Assembly: GCA_947426865.1 (NCBI GenBank)
Contig: CANEFS010000006.1
Location: 1-49,173, forward strand
Direction of reading: 5' to 3'
Source of the DNA: an uncultured Coriobacteriaceae bacterium
Lineage (GTDB): Bacteria; Actinomycetota; Coriobacteriia; Coriobacteriales; Atopobiaceae
DNA length: 49,173 nt
Both the position numbers and the translations under genes were made by a program. This document shows, one piece after another, positions 16,593 through 23,990 of the stretch. Each line of letters opens with the position of its first letter. The first letter of the stretch is position 1. The notes beneath the pieces were generated by a model that had not been told where the DNA came from, did no database searches, and saw only the letters and a program-made list of their open reading frames with translations.

Positions 16593-17375
16593 ATGATTAT
16601 GCACGAAAAATATTTTGATTTAAGCGGTCAAACCGCTATCGTCACGGGTGCCTCGGGCGGCCTGGGGGTTCAGATGGCGCGCGCGCTTGCAAATCAGGGC
16701 GCCAACATCGCCGTTCTGGCTCGCCGTCAGGAGCTTATCAACGAAGTTGCCGAGAAAATCGCGGCGGATTTTGGCGTAAAAACTCTTGCCGTTCGTTGCG
16801 ACATTACCGACACCGAAAACGTTAACGAGGCCGTGGCCCAAGTTTTGAAAGAGTTTGGCCGCATCGATATTCTCGTGAACAACGCAGGTACGGGCGCGAT
16901 TGCTCCTGCCGAGGATATCACCGACGACCAGTTCGCCAACGAGATGGACATCGACCTGTTTGGTAGCTTCAAAGTTGCTCGCGCTTGTGCAAAGCAGGCC
17001 ATGATTGACGCGAAATACGGACGCATCATCAATATCGCTTCCATGTACGGCCTGGTAGGAAACAAAATTGCTGGTTCTTCCCCCTATCACGCAGCGAAGG
17101 GTGGACTCATCAATTTGACGCGCGCGCTGGCTGCCGAATGGGGCAAATACGGCATCACCGTTAACTCCATTTGCCCGGGTTATTTCTATACGCCTTTGAC
17201 CCAAGAGACGTTGGATAGCGATTTCTTCCAACAGAACGCAAAGACGATGATCCCCGAGGAGCGCTACGGCAAGGAAGGTGAGCTGGATACGGCTACCATC
17301 TTCCTCGCGTCTCCACATTCTGCCTACGTAACGGGCGTCGCCCTTCCAGTCGATGGAGGCTACACCTGCATGTAG
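16593..17375 (+). CDS. Short-chain dehydrogenase/reductase, gluconate 5-dehydrogenase-like
   Basis: A cytoplasmic NAD(P)-dependent oxidoreductase of 260 residues. The dinucleotide motif TGASGGLG is at 18-25, NNAG at 96-99, and the catalytic Ser150, Tyr165 and Lys169 (YHAAK) are all present. A C-terminal PVDGGYTCM ending is typical of classical SDRs. Overall style is closest to gluconate 5-dehydrogenase / 2-deoxy-D-gluconate dehydrogenase, but substrate cannot be read from sequence. AGGAG stands before the ATG. A second ATG two codons later is also possible. It is monocistronic, divergent from purE, and followed by a 9-bp repeat array and a strong hairpin terminator. Confidence 0.88.
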   Translation: MIMHEKYFDLSGQTAIVTGASGGLGVQMARALANQGANIAVLARRQELINEVAEKIAADFGVKTLAVRCDITDTENVNEAVAQVLKEFGRIDILVNNAGTGAIAPAEDITDDQFANEMDIDLFGSFKVARACAKQAMIDAKYGRIINIASMYGLVGNKIAGSSPYHAAKGGLINLTRALAAEWGKYGITVNSICPGYFYTPLTQETLDSDFFQQNAKTMIPEERYGKEGELDTATIFLASPHSAYVTGVALPVDGGYTCM

Positions 17376-17390
17376 GTCATGGGTGTCAAA

Positions 17391-17487
17391 TGGCTCATGT
17401 GGCTCATGTGCCTCTTGCGGCTCTTGTAGCTTATGTGGCTCATGTGGCTCTTGTAGCTCATGTGGCTCATTTGGCTCTTGTAGCTCA
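17391..17487. repeat. 9-bp minisatellite, about 11 units, after the dehydrogenase gene
   Basis: Units of consensus TGTRGCTCW (TGTGGCTCA, TGTAGCTCA, TGTGGCTCT, TTTGGCTCT and similar) run head to tail from just after the stop codon at 17375. This and the hairpin at 17574 occupy the 352-nt gap. No gene is supported there: the open frames read as low-complexity Gly-Ser-Cys or His-Glu-Pro. Confidence 0.9.
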
Positions 17488-17573
17488 TGCGCGCCATGCA
17501 AGCCACGTAATGTGCACGCGCGCATAGGTTGCAAAACACAAAGGCGCAGAAAGCACGCAAGGAATGATGTAAT

Positions 17574-17633
17574 GGGGCAATGTCTGGCATCTCATTTTCG
17601 AGAAAATACCAGATGTTGCCCCGTTTAATTTTT
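17574..17633 (+). terminator. Strong compound hairpin terminator after the dehydrogenase gene
   Basis: Fourteen-nucleotide arms at 17574-17587 and 17609-17622 pair completely with two G-T wobbles (GGGGCAATGTCTGG against CCAGATGTTGCCCC). The apical part holds a second perfect stem, ATTTTC-GA-GAAAAT. TTTAATTTTT follows on the plus strand, and a palindromic AATTTTTCCGAAAAATT overlaps it downstream. Confidence 0.8.
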
Positions 17634-17727
17634 CCGAAAAATTATTAAGGCTTTCGCAGCAATCTCTTCAGCCGTTTGGATTCTTGCCCCTTATGGGACT
17701 CTTTAAGGTTCTTTTAGACTCTTTTGG

Positions 17728-18540
17728 CTATTTTTCAGCCACGTGATTGAGTAATTTCTGATATCCGTCAGAAAAGAAGGTCGAAATTGATCCAGATTTT
17801 CCTGGAACTACCCCATGCTCATCTGATACCAAAAAGATTTCTTTAAAAATCGCTTCGGGGTTTCCCTCGCCTTTTTCAGCATCTGCCATCAGTCCCTTGA
17901 CATTTTCAAGAAGCTCCGGGGCGAAGCGGATCTCATAACCTTTTGTTTTAGCTAAATCCACCAGAAGAGAGTTTGCTCCAGAGAGTGCGACGTTCTCGCT
18001 TACGCCAATAAGGACAACACAATCGTGTTCCTTTGTTTTTTCTTTCGTACTGTCGCTTTCGTTTTCCCGTTCAGTTTTAGCTTGGTTGGCTTTATCGCAC
18101 GCTTGCACAGCCCAAATGAGTTCAGGGGCAATCTGCGTTTTCTCTGCTTCGTTTTTTGCCTGCGCTGCTCTCAATAGAAGTGCAGATACAGGGGAGTTTT
18201 GCTCCGCACCTTTCTTCTTTTTAACGAGAGGCTCAAATGGACCCAGGCTCATGGCTGCTTTACCGTCAGCGTCCATCACTAACATGAGAACGCCATCTTT
18301 TTGCGCCTGTGAAGCTGGTTGCAACGTCCACTCAATATGCTGCTTGACCCAACCAAGAAATTCAGGTGAAAGCGCCTGCTCGTCAATCTTACGAGCCCCG
18401 AGCGCCTTCATATGACGCCCAAAAAGAGGCAACTTCCCGCCCGACAGTCTCCAACGCGTTACAAGAACGGGTTCTTTCATCCCAAATTCATCCATAAGCT
18501 TCGCAAAGTCCTTCTCGGTTCTTTTCTCGGCTATGCGCAA
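17728..18540 (-). CDS. Conserved-looking protein of unknown function, possible degenerate PLP fold-IV relative
   Basis: I do not recognise this 270-residue protein. The N-terminal stretch VLVTRWRLSGGKLPLFGRHM and a C-terminal EIFLVSDEHGVVPG faintly recall branched-chain aminotransferase or aminodeoxychorismate lyase (PLP fold type IV). However, no clear catalytic lysine context is visible and the middle (residues about 100-165) is a charged, low-complexity KKKKG / NESDSTKEKTKE segment. No signal peptide or membrane helix is seen. The longest frame starts at a TTG at 18540 without a Shine-Dalgarno. ATG codons at 18495 or 18480 are reasonable alternatives. It stands alone between a terminator and tRNA-Asp. 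The enzyme resemblance is only a weak inference. Confidence 0.6.
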   Translation of the reverse strand: MRIAEKRTEKDFAKLMDEFGMKEPVLVTRWRLSGGKLPLFGRHMKALGARKIDEQALSPEFLGWVKQHIEWTLQPASQAQKDGVLMLVMDADGKAAMSLGPFEPLVKKKKGAEQNSPVSALLLRAAQAKNEAEKTQIAPELIWAVQACDKANQAKTERENESDSTKEKTKEHDCVVLIGVSENVALSGANSLLVDLAKTKGYEIRFAPELLENVKGLMADAEKGEGNPEAIFKEIFLVSDEHGVVPGKSGSISTFFSDGYQKLLNHVAEK

Positions 18541-18649
18541 AATATCGTTTCAACCGAAAAATGTCACGTTGTAGCAGTCTTAATTCTAGTACACCTGCAA
18601 GACGACACGTGTAAAGAGGCGCTTTTTAGGGACGGGAGAAAAGAGAAAG

Positions 18650-18726
18650 TGGCGGGATGTAAGGGGATCGAACCCTCGACCTCTGGCGTGACAGGCCAGC
18701 GCTCTAACCATCTGAGCTAACACCCC
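18650..18726 (-). tRNA. tRNA-Asp (GTC)
   Basis: Minus-strand cloverleaf starting GGGGTGTTAGCTCAG. The anticodon loop reads CTGTCAC (anticodon GTC), the T arm is GAGGG-TTCGATC-CCCTT, the acceptor pairs GGGGTGT with ACATCCC, the discriminator is G and CCA is encoded. All arms pair. Confidence 0.95.
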
Positions 18727-18943
18727 GCAAGGTGAACTGAAACGTGGGCGCGTTTCAGCGTGATAGCTATTGTGCCATTGAAGCGGCACAAACTCAAGAC
18801 TTTAATGGACGAATTTTCAAAGAAGGAGGCTTTAAGCAAGTACAGTACGCGTATAGCTCGGGGTGAAATTAAGCTGCGCAGAAATACGACGGCGGGCATC
18901 ATAGTAAAATGCATTAGTAAATCGAAGGTTTGGAGAAAGCAAT
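18727..18943. other. Intergenic region with two small hairpins, no gene seen
   Basis: CTGAAACG/CGTTTCAG (about 18732-18752) and TGTGCC/GGCACA (about 18769-18788) are perfect short inverted repeats between tRNA-Asp and the antitoxin gene. On the minus strand, TTGAGT and CACAAT at 17-bp spacing could be a tRNA-Asp promoter. A 73-codon open frame here (18760-18981) lacks a ribosome site and overlaps the antitoxin start, so it is not called. Confidence 0.4.
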
Positions 18944-19171
18944 TTGGATATGAAAGAAACCGAAATTTTCTTCAGCACTGAAGAGATTGCGTGGATTCAA
19001 AGTTACGCAGATAGCTGTGGGAAAACCTTTTCAAACGTCGTTAAAGAAGCCGTTTTAGAAAAAGTTGAAGAAGCAGCAGAGGTTCTCGCCTATCAAGAAG
19101 CACTTGAGGACAGCGATGAAATTCGTTTTAGCAATGACGAAGTTTGTGAGATGGCTTTAAAGGCCGACTAA
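18944..19171 (+). CDS. Orphan antitoxin-like protein (RelB/DUF6290 style)
   Basis: A 75-residue acidic protein with a short beta-strand (EIFFST) followed by two helices (EEIAWIQSYADSCG and FSNVVKEAVLEKVEEA). This is the ribbon-helix-helix layout of antitoxins such as the DUF6290/RelB group, which dimerise on their own promoter and neutralise an RNase toxin with the C-terminal tail. No toxin gene follows; the next gene converges from the other strand. TTG at 18944 is preferred because GGAGA lies 7 nt upstream, whereas the ATG two codons later has none at a usable distance. Family assignment is by sequence style only. Confidence 0.65.
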   Translation: MDMKETEIFFSTEEIAWIQSYADSCGKTFSNVVKEAVLEKVEEAAEVLAYQEALEDSDEIRFSNDEVCEMALKAD

Positions 19172-19231
19172 GGTCTAAGACATTCTTTCGAAGACCTTCT
19201 TCGTTTCTAAATTACTTTCAGAAATCTTTTT

Positions 19232-20014
19232 CTATTCGATTGGAATACTGTCCGTGGCGCCGTTATCAAAGTTCAGTTGAAGATGCGAACCATCCAGGCT
19301 GGCTGAAGATATTTGCCCGTCTCCTTGAACAGGATTGTCGCCATCTCTTGTCAAGATGTTGGGCAACGAACCGTCGGCGTTGACCCACGCCATAACGTTC
19401 CACGTATTATCGAGATTCTCAGGAATGAGGAAAGATCCGTTGTAGAGCACAACCGTCACAGGTTTTCCATCCAAGTTAAAAATAGTAAGAGGTGAACTTC
19501 CATCCTCAGCTGTACGCACAAAAGCCCAGGTACCATCATCGTTTTGTAAGGTGGTATAACGAAAGCCATCGTAGGCAATGCCAGAGCTATCGGAGGCTTA
19601 AGTTCGCTCAGTGCGCGCCGAGTCACCATTAAGAGAGGTGGAGGGAGAGTTCAAAGCGGTAATTGCCACAGCCGCAATGATAATCGCGACGACGGCTACA
19701 GCAACACAGATTCCAATAAATACCGGACGAGATTTTTTCTTCCGAGGCGCCATATGTTTTTTTACACGAGGACGTTTTGCTAATTTCAAACGGGATTTTT
19801 TGTTCTCGCCATGAAGTTGGTTGCGTGCAACTTTTGCGGCCTCGGCGGCATGCGCTCGGTCGTGAATAACGGCACCCTCGCCTCCGGTAAGCGTCTCGAG
19901 AGGAGCGGCGTTAGTCGTATTGACACTTACGGGGCGGGGAGCCCCTTGGCCTATCTCGCCCAACTCGTCAGGAGCGACGTTCTCTGTTGCTTTTGGAATG
20001 AAACGCTCAGCCAT
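19232..20014 (-). pseudogene. Single-span membrane protein gene interrupted by an in-frame TAA
   Basis: From the ATG at 20014 (GAGGT 7 nt upstream) the frame encodes a hydrophilic cytoplasmic part, a basic stretch (KKSRLKLAKRPRVKKHMAPRKKKS), one membrane helix (about residues 97-120) and a short external start, ending at TAA (19598-19600). The same frame continues without another stop to 19232, adding about 122 residues of sensible external domain (GIAYDGFRYTTLQNDDG..., IFNLDGKPVTVVLYNGSFL, NTWNVMAWVNADGSLP). Both halves are therefore one gene, broken by a point nonsense change, a read-through stop or a sequencing error. The external domain has no recognised family. No frameshift is needed to join the halves. 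Confidence 0.8.
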
Positions 20015-20120
20015 TGCGACCTCGATTGTTCGTTTGTCCTATGTTTTCTCGGCTCGTTCTGCCGCTTGCTAGGGTAGCACGAAAAGCGGATGAGGAAGGG
20101 TAATCTGGACATAGATTTTG

Positions 20121-20201
20121 GTCTTTGCAAAGTCCCGGCCAGATTCAGTCTTTGCAAAATCCCGGTCAGATTCAGTCTTTGCAAGGTCGTGGTTAGACGA
20201 G
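20121..20201. repeat. 27-bp x3 tandem repeat
   Basis: Three adjacent 27-nt units start at 20121, 20148 and 20175, each opening GTCTTTGCAA. The first two are nearly identical and the third has diverged. They lie in the 290-nt gap between two decayed genes. There are no spacers, so it is not a CRISPR array. An open minus-strand frame across it reads DFAKTES repeats but has no start signal. Confidence 0.85.
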
Positions 20202-20232
20202 GCCTCTGCGGGCGCTCTGATATTGCCTTCGG

Positions 20233-20283
20233 AAAAATGGGACGGCGCCAGAAGAGAGAACAGGAACTCTTCCACACCGTCCC
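20233..20283 (-). terminator. Long hairpin terminator after the permease remnant
   Basis: On the minus strand GGGACGG (with further GU/AT pairs and an inner GAAGAG/CTCTTC stem) pairs with CCGTCCC, followed immediately by ATTTTTCC. It lies 22 nt past the stop of the truncated permease, which suggests it once ended that transcript. Confidence 0.75.
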
Positions 20284-20304
20284 TGCAAAGCCTTTCCCGG
20301 CCGC

Positions 20305-20690
20305 TTAGGAGATGGCGCGCGAAATGGTTTCTCGGCTTATAAGGTAGCAAATGAGGAGGTAGAGGGCGTATACGGACAGAAACACCAAAGCCGCAACGGT
20401 GCAGGATTGAAGGAGGTCGAAGGGCAGCATAATTGAAGCCACCTTTTGAATCTGCACTAACGCTACCGTTGCAAGCGCAATACCGATAACGAGCGGCGTG
20501 AGAAAGTAGAACAGGATTTGAGAAATCAGCGTTCCGTTAAGCATTCTATGCGACGTGCCCAGATCTGAAAGGACTCGGCAGCGCCTGTTTGAATCGGAAA
20601 CGGTTGTCAGCATTTGAATGGCGACGATAGCGCCAACGCTCATGACGGGAACGAAGTCGATGTAGGCCGCAAGGTAGCCGAGGTTGTTTT
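20305..20690 (-). pseudogene. C-terminal remnant of an FtsX/BceB-type ABC transporter permease
   Basis: About 128 codons remain, ending at a normal TAA. The sequence RRCRVLSDLGTSHRMLNGTL and the following SQILFYFLTPLVIGIALATVALVQI match the last cytoplasmic loop and final membrane helices of FtsX-family permeases of the bacitracin/antimicrobial-peptide export type (BceB, VraG). The frame runs upstream past the ATG at 20643 (NLGYLAAYIDFVPVM) into a 20-bp tandem array that abuts recR. The first 80% of a normal permease and its ATPase partner are therefore missing. Loss by deletion between repeats is a plausible cause. The fragment is unlikely to function. Confidence 0.7.
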
Positions 20691-20769
20691 CGTTTGAACG
20701 AAATTGTGGGTTTTGAACTAGCTTGGTTGTGTTTGAACTAAATTGATTGTGCTTAAACTAAATTGTGCG
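20691..20769. repeat. 20-bp x4 tandem array overlapping the recR stop codon
   Basis: Four degenerate units, on the minus strand near CACAAYCAATTTAGTTCAAA, begin within the last codons of recR (CGCACAATTTAG) and run to the edge of the permease remnant. Spacing is 20-21 nt. The array replaces the sequence where the permease upstream part should be. Confidence 0.8.
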
Positions 20770-21423
20770 ACGGCCTTCAATAGCGCGCCCAAGCGTTACT
20801 TCGTCAGCGAACTCGAGCTCGCCGCCAACCGGGAGACCGCTTGCCAAACGGGTCACTTTTATGTCAAGAGGAGAAAGATATTTGCGCGCTAAATACGTTG
20901 CCGTTGCCTCCCCTTCGATGTCAGGATTGGTTGCAAGGATAACTTCTGTAACCGTACCGTCTGCAAGACGCTGCAGAAGCTCTTTCACGTGAAGCTCTTC
21001 TTCGCCGATACCATCAAGCGGAGAGAATGCGCCCCCCAGAACATGATACGTTCCGTCGTAGGAATGAGTTCTTTCAATCGCTTGGACATCGCGCGGTTCT
21101 GAAACAACACAAATCGTTGTGTGATCACGATTGAGATTTCCGCAAATCTCACACGTGTTACCGGTAGCATACGAAAAACAAATGGGACAAAAATGAACAA
21201 GTTCTTTTACGTCCACAATCGCTTCCGAAAGACGGCGCGCTTCCTCTTCATCCTCTTCCAAAAGATAGTAGGCAATGCGTTGTGCCGACTTTGGTCCAAT
21301 ACCCGGAAGGCGACCGAGCTCGTCGAGAAGACGCTGAAGCGCTTGGCTTTTCGAGGCGTCGGGTTTCTCAGCTTTGCTTGAAGAGGCTTCGAAATTGTTA
21401 TCTATTTCGTTTGCGATATTCAC
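20758..21423 (-). CDS. recR: Recombination mediator RecR
   Basis: Works with RecF/RecO to load RecA at gapped DNA. The 221-residue protein has the helix-hairpin-helix [20 protein letters not shown] (36-55), a C4 zinc finger with Cys79, Cys82, Cys91 and Cys94, and the Toprim core starting [13 protein letters not shown]. The GTG at 21423 with GAGGT about 10 nt upstream adds some 25 residues before the usual RecR start. A later start cannot be excluded. It is the third gene of dnaX-ybaB-recR, a widely conserved order. Its stop codon lies inside a 20-bp tandem array. Confidence 0.95.
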   Translation of the reverse strand: MNIANEIDNNFEASSSKAEKPDASKSQALQRLLDELGRLPGIGPKSAQRIAYYLLEEDEEEARRLSEAIVDVKELVHFCPICFSYATGNTCEICGNLNRDHTTICVVSEPRDVQAIERTHSYDGTYHVLGGAFSPLDGIGEEELHVKELLQRLADGTVTEVILATNPDIEGEATATYLARKYLSPLDIKVTRLASGLPVGGELEFADEVTLGRAIEGRRTI

Positions 21424-21480
21424 GTTTTTGCCCCACCTCTGAATTGGTTCGTTGCTGTGTTGGAAAAGGGAACGCGCGAT

Positions 21481-21858
21481 TTAGAAAAGGCCGCCCATGC
21501 CCATGCCGCCAAAGGCGTCACCTAAACCAGTTGCCGCATTTACCTCGTTGCCTGCAGCTTTTTGGGCCGAATTGAGCGCGTCGTTCACGGCCGCTAAAAA
21601 CATATCTTGAAGCAACTCAACGTCTTCAGGATCGACGGCTTCTTTATCGAGCTCGATAGATTTGATTTGCATATCGCCCGAGGCGGTCACTTTCACCATA
21701 CCGCCGCCAGCACTCGCTGAGACTTCAATGTCTTTCGTTTTTTCTTGCGCCTCGGCAAGTTGCTCTTGCATTTTTTGCGCTTGCTTCATGAGTTGATTCA
21801 TGTTCATGCCGCCCATGCCCCCAGGCATTCCTCCGCGCGGAAAATTTTTCTTTCCCAT
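21481..21858 (-). CDS. ybaB: Nucleoid-associated protein YbaB/EbfC
   Basis: A small DNA-binding dimer (125 residues) of the YbaB/EbfC family, nearly always found between dnaX and recR, as here. The helical core MNQLMKQAQKMQEQLAEAQEK and the segment VKVTASGDMQIKSIELDKEAVDPEDVELL are diagnostic. Both ends are rich in glycine and methionine (GGMPGGMGGMNM and GGMGMGGLF), a flexible-tail style seen in many actinobacterial homologues. AAGGAGAGAG directly precedes the ATG. The role in RecFOR recombination or nucleoid structure is known only generally. Confidence 0.93.
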   Translation of the reverse strand: MGKKNFPRGGMPGGMGGMNMNQLMKQAQKMQEQLAEAQEKTKDIEVSASAGGGMVKVTASGDMQIKSIELDKEAVDPEDVELLQDMFLAAVNDALNSAQKAAGNEVNAATGLGDAFGGMGMGGLF

Positions 21859-21950
21859 TCTCTCTCCTTAAAGTTTTCTCTTTATTGAATTTTAGTTTTT
21901 TGTTTTTATGAATTGAAGCTTTCGCTTCTTGTTCGTTTTTGTTTTCTTCC

Positions 21951-23804
21951 TTACTGCTCTTCCGGTTTTGTACCTTTGGGAACCTCTCCCTCATCAGTCG
22001 AGAGAATCTTTGGAGCTGAACCAAAGGAGTCAGCAATCATATTAAGCACATTTTGCTCGGCACTTGAGATGTTTTCTGTTGGTGTGTTGGTGTCTTGCGC
22101 GACGGGTGCTGTCTGCGCCGGTTCTTTAATGGGCTCGGGAGTGTTGTGAGAAAAGTTTGCGGGCATCTTTTGCACAAGGGGCTCAGGCTCTGAATTTTGA
22201 GGCGTACTTCCCGCTACAAACGTCAGAATTTTACTGTTGCCCGCTTTTCTCATGGCGTCTTGCAAGTATTTCTTTTCTTCGGCGCCGTTTAGTTTTCCTT
22301 CAAAAAACGGGGAGTAATTTTTGCTCGCAATTTTTAGTTCTTTTTCTGTCTCTTCCACAATTATCGAATTGACGATAAGGCCGTGGATGGCAGGTTGTTC
22401 TGTTTTGGCAGCGGCAATCACTTTAGGCCAAGCAACGTTTGCCGGAACTTGCGTTGGCGGAGCTGTTGCTGGTTGCGGCGTGGATTGCGCCTGCGGCGTG
22501 CTTTGCTGAACCGGTTGCGACTGCGGGGCTGACTCCTGTTGCGCTACCGATTGTGGTTGCGGCGTTGGCTGCTGTTGCTGTTGCGACACCGCTTGCGGTT
22601 GCGACACCGGAAGAGTTTCCTGCGCGGATTGCGCACTTTTCGGCGAAGTTCCGCTTCCGGCTTCAAGTGCCTCCAGTCTCTTCTCGAGAGCTTGCAGGGC
22701 ATCCTCTTCCCAAACGAGAGACGGCTTCGTTGCGCGCGCGAACGCAACTTCCAAATCCAAACGGGGCTGCGGCGAGAAACGCATCGCACGTACGGTCTGG
22801 TCGAAAAGCTCTAAAAGATTTGCGATGCGCGCTGGCATTCCAAAGTTCGCCGCTGTCTTTTGCAGAGCTTCAAGGGTCTCGGGAGTGGCCTCTAAAACCC
22901 CAGGTGCAGCGCCTGCAATCGATATAACGTAAACGTCTCGAAGATAGGAAATGAGGTCGGAGGCGAACTGCTGAATGTCGTCGCCCGCTTCAAGCGCACG
23001 AGCGACTTCGGCAAAAAGGGCGACCGTATCGTTTTGCGCAAGCGCATCCATGACAGCGCTGAGGGAGCTGCTTTCCACCTCACCCAAAAGCGCGCGAGCT
23101 TTCTCAAGCGACAAATTTCCGTTCCCAAAAACCGAAAGCTGCTCCAGAAGAGAAATGGCGTCGCGCATACCGCCTTGCGCATGGCGCGTCACCAACGAAA
23201 GCGCCGTGGGGTCTGCCGTGAAACCTTCCTGGTCGCTTATGTATTGGAGATGCTTCTCGATATCGGAAGTTGCGATGGGGCGAAAATCAAAACGCTGCAC
23301 GCGAGAAAGAATCGTCGCGGGAATTTTCTGGGGGTCGGTTGTGCAGAGAACGAAGACAACGTGCTCGGGTGGCTCCTCAAGCGTTTTCAAAAGCGCGTTA
23401 AAGGCCTGAGTGGTGAGCATGTGAACCTCATCGATGATGTAGACCTTTGCGCGACCTTGCGTGGGCGCATAGTCGACGCGGTTCACAATCTCTTCGCGAA
23501 CGGCATCGACGCCGGTGCGAGACGCCGCGTCCAATTCGTAGACGTCCGGGTGAGTGCCCTCGGCGATTTCTGTGCATTGCACGCAGGTGCCGTCCGGCAA
23601 ATTTCCGGGGCCGGCTTCGCAAACCATCGCCTTGGCCAAAATGCGCGCAAGCGTCGTCTTTCCGGTGCCGCGCGGGCCACTAAAGAGGTAGGCGTGCGTC
23701 GTGCGAGCCTCCTGAATGGCGTGCTCAAGCGTGTCGACAACGTGTGTTTGGCCGACAACTTGGTCGAAAGTGAGGGGGCGATATTTTCGATACAAAGATT
23801 CCAT
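21951..23804 (-). CDS. dnaX: DNA polymerase III subunit tau/gamma
   Basis: The clamp-loader AAA+ motor that also tethers the polymerase. In 617 residues it shows Walker A GPRGTGKTT (43-51), DEVH (125-128), sensor-1 FVLCTTDPQKIP and the SRC-like ILSRVQRFDFR. The zinc-binding loop has Cys62, Cys74 and Cys77, but the usual second cysteine is Asp71 (PDGTC). Domain III is followed by a long Gln/Pro-rich linker (about residues 395-455) and a roughly 150-residue C-terminal part for polymerase and helicase contacts. No slippery sequence for a gamma form was identified. The Shine-Dalgarno is weak. A perfect TATAAT stands 117 nt upstream. Confidence 0.95.
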   Translation of the reverse strand: MESLYRKYRPLTFDQVVGQTHVVDTLEHAIQEARTTHAYLFSGPRGTGKTTLARILAKAMVCEAGPGNLPDGTCVQCTEIAEGTHPDVYELDAASRTGVDAVREEIVNRVDYAPTQGRAKVYIIDEVHMLTTQAFNALLKTLEEPPEHVVFVLCTTDPQKIPATILSRVQRFDFRPIATSDIEKHLQYISDQEGFTADPTALSLVTRHAQGGMRDAISLLEQLSVFGNGNLSLEKARALLGEVESSSLSAVMDALAQNDTVALFAEVARALEAGDDIQQFASDLISYLRDVYVISIAGAAPGVLEATPETLEALQKTAANFGMPARIANLLELFDQTVRAMRFSPQPRLDLEVAFARATKPSLVWEEDALQALEKRLEALEAGSGTSPKSAQSAQETLPVSQPQAVSQQQQQPTPQPQSVAQQESAPQSQPVQQSTPQAQSTPQPATAPPTQVPANVAWPKVIAAAKTEQPAIHGLIVNSIIVEETEKELKIASKNYSPFFEGKLNGAEEKKYLQDAMRKAGNSKILTFVAGSTPQNSEPEPLVQKMPANFSHNTPEPIKEPAQTAPVAQDTNTPTENISSAEQNVLNMIADSFGSAPKILSTDEGEVPKGTKPEEQ

Positions 23805-23920
23805 AAATTACTCGTACACCTTATCTTTGATAGCGGTTTTGTTGCGCCGTTCGCTGTGTTATGCGCGCCGTCGGTTGCGTTTTGGTCTCAAGAAACGCTT
23901 TTGTCGATGAAGGCCCGTCC

Positions 23921-23926
23921 ATTATA
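23921..23926 (-). promoter_or_regulatory. Possible -10 box for dnaX-ybaB-recR
   Basis: A perfect TATAAT on the minus strand, 117 nt before dnaX and downstream of the DedA stop. No -35 match at 16-18 bp. The leader between holds no gene. Confidence 0.4.
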
Positions 23927-23990
23927 CAAAGAAACTTTTTTGCGCGCGGGCGCTCCTTGTCGGAAAACGTACGGGCGCTCTTTTCAAAAC

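Noticed and set aside
18760-18981. 73-codon plus-strand frame upstream of the antitoxin
   Set aside because: No ribosome site, a basic atypical composition, and overlap with the antitoxin start.
20121-20201. CRISPR-like repeats
   Set aside because: The 27-bp units are directly adjacent, without spacers, only three in number and diverging. No cas gene is present.
20069-20350. 93-codon minus-strand frame through the 27-bp array (DFAKTES repeats)
   Set aside because: It overlaps the permease stop and a terminator hairpin and has no Shine-Dalgarno. The repeated peptide is explained by the DNA repeat.
22460-22620. Tandem repeat in the dnaX linker region
   Set aside because: The low complexity follows from a Gln/Pro-rich protein linker common in DnaX and shows no fixed period.
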